The notes under the pieces were generated by a model. That model saw only the letters and a list, made by a program, of their open reading frames with translations. It did not search any database and was not told the origin of the DNA. The position numbers and the translations under genes are program-made. Source: Sphingomonadaceae bacterium (GTDB taxonomy: Bacteria; Pseudomonadota; Alphaproteobacteria; Sphingomonadales; Sphingomonadaceae). From it: a DNA stretch of 11,145 bases. Below are positions 6,824-11,145 of this stretch, in pieces. Location of the stretch: the NCBI GenBank assembly GCA_019245455.1, contig JAFARM010000378.1:1-11145 (forward strand), written 5' to 3'. The first letter of the stretch is position 1. Every line of letters begins with the position of its first letter.

Positions 6824-7135
6824 TCAGCGCGCGTTGCCACCCGCGACGCGGTCCATCCGCCAGTACAGCCACCACGCGACAAGGACGATGCCCGCGGTCT
6901 GCGCCAGGATGGCCAGCGCCAGCCATTGCATGACCGCGAGCAATGCCGACCGGTGCCCCTGATACAGGACGAGGCCGGCGACGAGCTGCAGCGCGACAAG
7001 CGCGATCAGGCCGATCGCGCCGCGCATCTGCCACCGCGCCACGCGCCTGCCGAGGGCAAGGCGCGCCGGGTCAGGCTGCGGCACCGTCGGTCGCCAGCGG
7101 CGGCTGGTCCACTCGCGATAGCTCGTGCTAGACAC
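6824..7135 (-). CDS. Small two-helix membrane protein of unknown function, upstream of comEC
   Basis: I do not recognise this family. The frame gives up to 103 residues from GTG 7135, with in-frame alternatives at GTG 7084, GTG 7042 and ATG 7027 (67 residues). It has an Arg/Pro-rich, positively charged N-terminal part, a first hydrophobic segment at about 41-58 (IGLIALVALQLVAGLVLY), a short loop YQGHRS, and a second segment at about 65-92 ending in WWLYW, then a basic end. By the positive-inside rule both ends would be cytoplasmic. Codon choice is GC-biased as in the neighbours, and the residue make-up is that of a real membrane protein rather than a shadow frame. It ends 28 bases before comEC ATG 6795, or overlaps GTG 6840, so co-transcription with comEC is likely. 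The first start lies only 42 bases from the divergent gltX start. Confidence 0.6.
   Translation of the reverse strand: MSSTSYREWTSRRWRPTVPQPDPARLALGRRVARWQMRGAIGLIALVALQLVAGLVLYQGHRSALLAVMQWLALAILAQTAGIVLVAWWLYWRMDRVAGGNAR
7126..7134 (+). promoter_or_regulatory. Possible extended -10 element for gltX
   Basis: TGCTAGACA (7126-7134) fits the extended -10 form TGn-TAnnnn with a 3-of-6 hexamer, 43 bases before the gltX ATG. No good -35 is found 16-18 bases upstream. The same GTGCTAG string recurs before the gene at 9961. The element would lie in the first codons of the divergent small gene if that starts at 7135. Confidence 0.2.
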
Positions 7136-7177
7136 CGCGCGCCTCTACCTTGCCCCCTTATCCGCGGATCGTAGCAC

Positions 7178-8620
7178 ATGGGCGACGAAGCCCCCAACAC
7201 CGAACGCGGCGTCGTCACCCGCTTCGCGCCGTCGCCGACGGGCTTCCTCCACATCGGCGGGGCGCGGACGGCGCTGTTCAACTATTTGTATGCCCGCCAC
7301 CATGGCGGCAGGTTCCTGCTGCGGATCGAGGACACCGACCGGGTCCGGTCGACCGACGCCGCGGTGGCGGCGATCCTCGACGGGATGCGCTGGCTCGACC
7401 TCGACTGGGACGGCGATGCGGTCATGCAGTTCGCCCGCTCCGCGCGCCACGCGGAGGTCGCGCGCGGTCTGCTGGCGTCCGGCGGCGCCTACAAGTGCTT
7501 CGCCACGGCGGACGAGCTGGAGGCGATGCGGGCGGCGCAGCGCGCCGCGAAGCAGCCGCTGCGCTACGACGGCCGCTGGCGCGACCGCGATCCGGCCGAG
7601 GGCGGCGGCGCACCCTATGTCGTCCGCTTCCGCGCGCCCCGAGGGGGCCACGCGACGATCGCGGACAAGGTGCAGGGTAACGTAACCGTCGCCGACGACG
7701 AACTCGACGACATGGTTCTGCTGCGCTCCGACGGAAGTCCGACGTATATGCTTGCGGTCGTCGTCGACGATTACGACATGGGCGTGACGCACGTCATCCG
7801 CGGCGACGACCACCTCAACAACGCCTTTCGCCAGCGGGCGCTGATCGAAGCGCTCGGCTGGCCCGAGCCGGTCTACGCCCACATCCCGCTGATCCACGGG
7901 GCAGATGGGGCCAAGCTGTCGAAGCGCCACGGAGCGCTCGGGGTGGACGCCTACCGCGACGAACTGGGGATGTTGCCCGAGGCGGTCGAGAACTACCTGC
8001 TCAAACTCGGCTGGGGGCACGGCGACGACGAGTTCATCCGCCGGCCGCAGGCGATCGAGTGGTTCGACCTCGACGGCATCGGCCGCGGGCCGGCGCGCTT
8101 CGACGCCAAGAAGCTGGCGCACGTCAATGCTCACTATCTTCGGCTCGCCGACGATGCGCGCCTGGTCGACCTGATCGCACCGCGGGTCGAAGCTGCGCTG
8201 GGGCGCGCGCTGAGCGACACCGACCGCGCCCTGCTGCAGCGCGGCATGGGCGAACTGAAGTTGCGCGCCGGCGACCTGGTCGAGCTCGCCACCTCTTCTC
8301 TGTTCTACGTTCGAACGCGCCCGATCGCGGTGGACGCAGATGCACAAAGGCTGATAGACGAGGCTGCCGCGCGGGACCTGATCGCGACGGTTCGAGCGGC
8401 TCTCGCCGAAGCCGATTGGACCGCCGCTGCGATCGAGGCAGCGGTTCGTGGAGTCGCCGATGCGGCAGGTGTTAAGCTGGGCAAGGTCGCTCAGCCGCTG
8501 CGCGCGGCGGTGACAGGTTCGGCCACTTCGCCCGGACTGTTTGAAGTGCTTGACCTGCTCGGCCGCGACGAGGCGCTCGGGCGTTTGGACGACGTGATCA
8601 TTAGGGAGCCGCACGCATGA
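7178..8620 (+). CDS. gltX: Glutamyl-tRNA synthetase
   Basis: GltX charges tRNA-Glu with glutamate in an ATP-dependent reaction. The 480-residue class I synthetase shows [20 protein letters not shown] (12-31, with the HIGH motif as HIGG at 25-28), [10 protein letters not shown] (49-58), [16 protein letters not shown] (204-219) and the KMSKS loop as KLSKRHG (246-252), followed by the stem-contact and all-helical anticodon-binding domains to the end. ATG 7178 is the only start that fits: there is no other start codon between it and the conserved core. No clear ribosome-binding site is seen. The stop overlaps the gltA ATG (ATGA at 8617). Third-position AT rises along the gene, from about 6% in the first 110 codons to about 26% from codon 312 onward by hand count. 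Whether it is discriminating or also charges tRNA-Gln cannot be told from the motifs. Confidence 0.97.
   Translation: MGDEAPNTERGVVTRFAPSPTGFLHIGGARTALFNYLYARHHGGRFLLRIEDTDRVRSTDAAVAAILDGMRWLDLDWDGDAVMQFARSARHAEVARGLLASGGAYKCFATADELEAMRAAQRAAKQPLRYDGRWRDRDPAEGGGAPYVVRFRAPRGGHATIADKVQGNVTVADDELDDMVLLRSDGSPTYMLAVVVDDYDMGVTHVIRGDDHLNNAFRQRALIEALGWPEPVYAHIPLIHGADGAKLSKRHGALGVDAYRDELGMLPEAVENYLLKLGWGHGDDEFIRRPQAIEWFDLDGIGRGPARFDAKKLAHVNAHYLRLADDARLVDLIAPRVEAALGRALSDTDRALLQRGMGELKLRAGDLVELATSSLFYVRTRPIAVDADAQRLIDEAAARDLIATVRAALAEADWTAAAIEAAVRGVADAAGVKLGKVAQPLRAAVTGSATSPGLFEVLDLLGRDEALGRLDDVIIREPHA
8603..8608 (+). promoter_or_regulatory. Ribosome-binding site of gltA
   Basis: AGGGAG lies inside the last gltX codons, eight bases before the gltA ATG. 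It supports the start at 8617 and allows direct initiation in addition to coupling through the ATGA overlap. Confidence 0.65.
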
Positions 8621-9885
8621 CCAGCCTCGCAATCGACGGCAAGGATTATCCGGTGCTGTCGGGCACCGTCGGACCCGAAGTTGTCGACATCCGCAAGCTG
8701 TACGCCAATACGGGCCGCTTCACCTACGATCCCGGCTTCACCAGCACGGCGTCGTGCGAGTCGAAGATCACCTATATCGACGGCGATGCCGGCATCCTCC
8801 TCTACCGCGGCTACCCGATCGACCAGCTGGCCGAGCAGTCGAACTTCATCGAAGTCGCCCATCTGCTGCTGAACGGCGAGTTGCCGAGCGCGGACGAGTA
8901 CGCCGATTTCTCGCGCCACATCACCCGCCACACGATGATCCACGAGCAGCTGGCGACTTTCTACCGCGGCTTCCGCCGCGACGCCCATCCGATGGCGATC
9001 ATGTGCGGCATCGTCGGCGCGATGGCGGCATTCTACCACGATTCGACCGACATCCACGATCCCAAGCAGCGCGTCATCGCCAGCCACCGGCTGATCGCCA
9101 AGATGCCGACCCTGGCAGCGATGGCGTACAAGTATTCGATCGGTCAGCCATTCCTTTATCCCGACAACTCGCTCAGCTTCTCGGCCAACTTCCTCCGCAT
9201 GACCTTCGGCGTGCCGGCCGAGCCGTACGTCGTCGATCCCGTCGTCGAGGATGCGATGGAGAAGCTCCTCATCCTCCAGGCCGACCACGAGCAGAACGCG
9301 TCGACCTCGACCGTTCGCCTGGCGGGTTCGTCGGGAGCCAACCCCTTTGCCTGCATCTCGGCCGGCATCGCGTGCCTGTGGGGCCCGGCGCATGGCGGGG
9401 CGAACGAGGCGGCGCTCAATATGCTGCGCCAGATCGGCACGCCCGACCGCATTCCCGAGTTCATCGCCCGCGCCAAGGACAAGAACGACCCGTTCCGCCT
9501 GATGGGCTTCGGTCACCGGGTCTACAAGAACTACGACCCGCGCGCGAAGGTCATGGGCAAGGTCGCCAAGCAGGTGCTCGACAAGCTGGGCATCAACGAC
9601 CCCATTTTCGATGTGGCGCGCGAGCTCGAGCAGATCGCGCTCAACGATCCCTACTTCATCGACAAGAAGCTGTATCCCAACGTCGACTTTTACTCGGGCG
9701 TGGTGATGTCGGCGATCGGCTTCCCGACATCGATGTTCACCGTGCTGTTCGCCATCTCGCGCACCGTCGGCTGGATCGCCCAGTGGACCGAGATGATGGA
9801 GGACCCCGAGCAGAAGATCGGCCGCCCGCGCCAGCTCTACACCGGCGCGACCCACCGGGACTACGTGCCGCTGGCGTCGCGCTAG
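8617..9885 (+). CDS. gltA: Citrate synthase, type I
   Basis: Citrate synthase condenses acetyl-CoA and oxaloacetate to citrate, the entry step of the TCA cycle. The 422-residue product has the length and N-terminal extension of the large (E. coli-like, hexameric) type. Catalytic residues are His259 in WGPAHGGAN, His300 in MGFGHRVYK and Asp357 in YPNVDFYSG. Other family motifs are [10 protein letters not shown] (63-72), HPMAIM (124-129), [17 protein letters not shown] (218-234) and the C-terminal RPRQLYTG (403-410). It follows gltX with a 4-base overlap and has its own ribosome-binding site, so the two probably form an operon linking translation and central carbon metabolism. The 75 bases after the stop show no strong terminator. 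Confidence 0.98.
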   Translation: MTSLAIDGKDYPVLSGTVGPEVVDIRKLYANTGRFTYDPGFTSTASCESKITYIDGDAGILLYRGYPIDQLAEQSNFIEVAHLLLNGELPSADEYADFSRHITRHTMIHEQLATFYRGFRRDAHPMAIMCGIVGAMAAFYHDSTDIHDPKQRVIASHRLIAKMPTLAAMAYKYSIGQPFLYPDNSLSFSANFLRMTFGVPAEPYVVDPVVEDAMEKLLILQADHEQNASTSTVRLAGSSGANPFACISAGIACLWGPAHGGANEAALNMLRQIGTPDRIPEFIARAKDKNDPFRLMGFGHRVYKNYDPRAKVMGKVAKQVLDKLGINDPIFDVARELEQIALNDPYFIDKKLYPNVDFYSGVVMSAIGFPTSMFTVLFAISRTVGWIAQWTEMMEDPEQKIGRPRQLYTGATHRDYVPLASR

Positions 9886-9923
9886 GACGCGGCGGCGCGG
9901 GCTGTTCGCCGACGCGGTCGCGG

Positions 9924-9932
9924 TGCTAGGCT
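9924..9932 (+). promoter_or_regulatory. Possible extended -10 element before the coiled-coil gene
   Basis: TGCTAGGCT (9924-9932) has the TGn extension and a TAGGCT hexamer, 28 bases before the GTG start. A weak -35-like TTCGCC (9905-9910) lies 16 bases upstream. It shares GTGCTAG with the region upstream of gltX. The match is suggestive only. Confidence 0.25.
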
Positions 9933-9947
9933 CGGCTTCCTGACACC

Positions 9948-9953
9948 AGGGGG
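9948..9953 (+). promoter_or_regulatory. Ribosome-binding site of the coiled-coil gene
   Basis: AGGGGG lies seven bases before the GTG at 9961. It is the feature that decides this start, since the frame is open all the way back to the gltA stop without another ATG, GTG or TTG. Confidence 0.5.
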
Positions 9954-9960
9954 CCAGTCT

Positions 9961-11145
9961 GTGTTCGCATCCGTACCGTCGTCGCGCCGTCCGGCGGCCC
10001 TGCTCGTCGTCATCGGGCTGGCGTGGCTGGCGGCGGCGGCAGCTGCGGTCGTCACCGCGGGCGGCGGGTTGGGCGGGCTCGATGCCGGCGGGATGGCGCG
10101 TTACGCGGCGAGCCTCGTTCTTCGCCTGGCACCCCCGCTGGCGGTGGTCGTCCTCGCCATCGAGCTGCTGCGCCGCGCCGGGCCCGGCAATGCCGAGGCG
10201 CTCGCCGAGTTTGAGGCGCGCACCGCTGCCGCCGGTGCCGCCGGTCAGGCCGTGCGCGACGGCCTGCTCGACATCGACGCGACCCTGGCCGCGATCGCCA
10301 GCCGGCTCGACACGCTGCGCCGCGCGGCCAGCGAGGACACGCCGCGGCTGACCGAGGCGACGCAGGCGATTGGTGCCGCCGCCGACTCGGTCGCCGCCGC
10401 CGGAAGCTCGGCCGGGGCAGCGGTGGCGGGCATCACCGCCAGCCTGCCCGTTGCGCAGCGTCAGGTCGAGGCGCTGACCGCGGCCCTGACGGCGAGCGCC
10501 ACCGAGACCGCCCGCCAGCTCGGCGACGTCGAGACGATGCTCGCCGGCGTCTACACGCGCCAGGACGAGGTCGCGGAGCAGGTCCGTGCCATCGCCAGCG
10601 CGACCAAGGCCGCCAATGCCGCCATCGACGACCGCACGGGCGCGCTTGAACAGGCGGTCGACGCCGCGCTCGAGCACACCGGCGCGGCGCTGGCCAGCGT
10701 GCGCGACGGCGTCGAGGCGCAGCGCACGGCGATGCTGGCGAGCGTCGATGCCGCGCGCGTCGGCCTGGAGGCGATCGGCGGCGAGACGGCGGCGACCGTC
10801 GCGCGTCGCATCGACCACGTCGTCGCCGCGACCGCCGCGCTCGGCGACAGCCTGGCCGATCACGACGCCCGCACCGCGGCGATGATCGCCCAGATCGAGC
10901 GCAGCTTCACCGTGCTCGACAAGCGGCTGTCGCACGCGGCGGCGATGGGAACCGCGACCCTCGACGCCTTTGCCGCGCGCATGGCGGGCGTGCGCGACAG
11001 CGCCGACGCCGTCGCGCCGCGGCTGGAGGCGGCACGCGCCGGGCTGATCGAGGTCGAGGCGGCGGCAGCGCGGCTCGCGCCCGCGGCGGCCGAGGCAGAG
11101 GGTCTCGCGGCGCGGCTTGCCGGCGCCGCCGATCCTGCCGCCCGG
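9961..11145 (+). CDS. Membrane-anchored alanine-rich coiled-coil protein, function unknown (3' end missing)
   Basis: From GTG 9961 the frame is open for 395 codons to the window edge, so the C-terminus is not seen. I do not recognise the family. The N-terminus (residues 1-75) has two hydrophobic segments, about 12-32 (ALLVVIGLAWLAAAAAAVV) and about 48-68 (YAASLVLRLAPPLAVVVLAI), followed by RR; this looks like a membrane anchor with the rest in the cytoplasm. The remainder is almost all helix-forming, with regularly spaced Leu, Val and Ile among Ala, Glu, Asp, Gln and Arg and few Pro or Gly, as in long coiled coils. By hand count it is about 30% Ala (119 of 395), with no Cys, two Lys and one Trp. 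It recalls chemoreceptor signalling helices or RmuC/Smc-like rods in composition, but no family motif is seen. It begins 75 bases after gltA on the same strand, with its own ribosome-binding site and possible promoter. Confidence 0.75.
   Translation, partial: MFASVPSSRRPAALLVVIGLAWLAAAAAAVVTAGGGLGGLDAGGMARYAASLVLRLAPPLAVVVLAIELLRRAGPGNAEALAEFEARTAAAGAAGQAVRDGLLDIDATLAAIASRLDTLRRAASEDTPRLTEATQAIGAAADSVAAAGSSAGAAVAGITASLPVAQRQVEALTAALTASATETARQLGDVETMLAGVYTRQDEVAEQVRAIASATKAANAAIDDRTGALEQAVDAALEHTGAALASVRDGVEAQRTAMLASVDAARVGLEAIGGETAATVARRIDHVVAATAALGDSLADHDARTAAMIAQIERSFTVLDKRLSHAAAMGTATLDAFAARMAGVRDSADAVAPRLEAARAGLIEVEAAAARLAPAAAEAEGLAARLAGAADPAAR

Noticed and set aside
6796..6999. An extended ComEC N-terminus from 6999
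   Set aside because: The extra residues are Ser/Arg/Cys/Trp-rich, come from the shadow frame of the small membrane gene, and do not resemble ComEC.
7145..8632. A 495-codon open frame on the minus strand opposite gltX
   Set aside because: It mirrors gltX codons almost exactly, shows no domain, and is explained by GC-biased third positions.
8491..10935. An 814-codon open frame on the minus strand across gltA and the coiled-coil gene
   Set aside because: It is antisense to gltA, which has all catalytic residues, and its product is Arg/Gly/His/Asp-rich without family motifs. Long antisense frames are expected at this GC content.

Overview
The window looks like chromosomal DNA of a very GC-rich alphaproteobacterium, most likely in the order Sphingomonadales. 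GC is about 70% by eye, with strongly GC-biased third codon positions. Three things point this way: the gene order trpC-moaC-moeA-lexA, then comEC on the opposite strand, then gltX-gltA, which I recall as typical of sphingomonads; the sequence character of LexA, ComEC, GltX and GltA; and a perfect alphaproteobacterial SOS box (GTTC-N7-GTTC) in front of lexA. The first gene is the 3' part of bciA, a bacteriochlorophyll biosynthesis reductase. This suggests an aerobic anoxygenic phototroph, but no other photosynthesis gene is visible here.

Layout. 1-843: bciA, 5' end cut by the window edge. 844-1092: intergenic region holding a pair of palindromic repeat units in opposite orientation. 1093-4362: a tight forward gene train, trpC (tryptophan), moaC and moeA (molybdenum cofactor), then lexA (SOS repressor). 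The first three are joined by 4-base ATGA overlaps. lexA has its own promoter and operator region, which runs back into the last codons of moeA. 4363-4617: a 255-base convergent spacer with weak hairpins and no gene. 4618-7135 on the minus strand: comEC, a DNA-uptake channel-family protein, preceded by a small two-helix membrane protein of unknown function. 7178-9885: gltX and gltA, divergent from the previous pair and joined by an ATGA overlap. 9961 to the window end: the 5' part of a gene for a membrane-anchored, alanine-rich, predicted coiled-coil protein, open to the edge.

This is mostly core housekeeping sequence (tryptophan, Moco, SOS control, tRNA charging, TCA cycle entry). I found no phage, transposase, CRISPR, toxin-antitoxin or defence system, and no convincing new multi-gene system. 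The items most worth a second look are the inverted repeat pair with compensating base changes upstream of trpC, the perfect dyad over the lexA -35 element inside the moeA coding end, the small uncharacterised membrane protein before comEC, the ComEC C-terminal domain without metal ligands, the drop in codon bias toward the 3' end of gltX, and the unrecognised coiled-coil protein after gltA.
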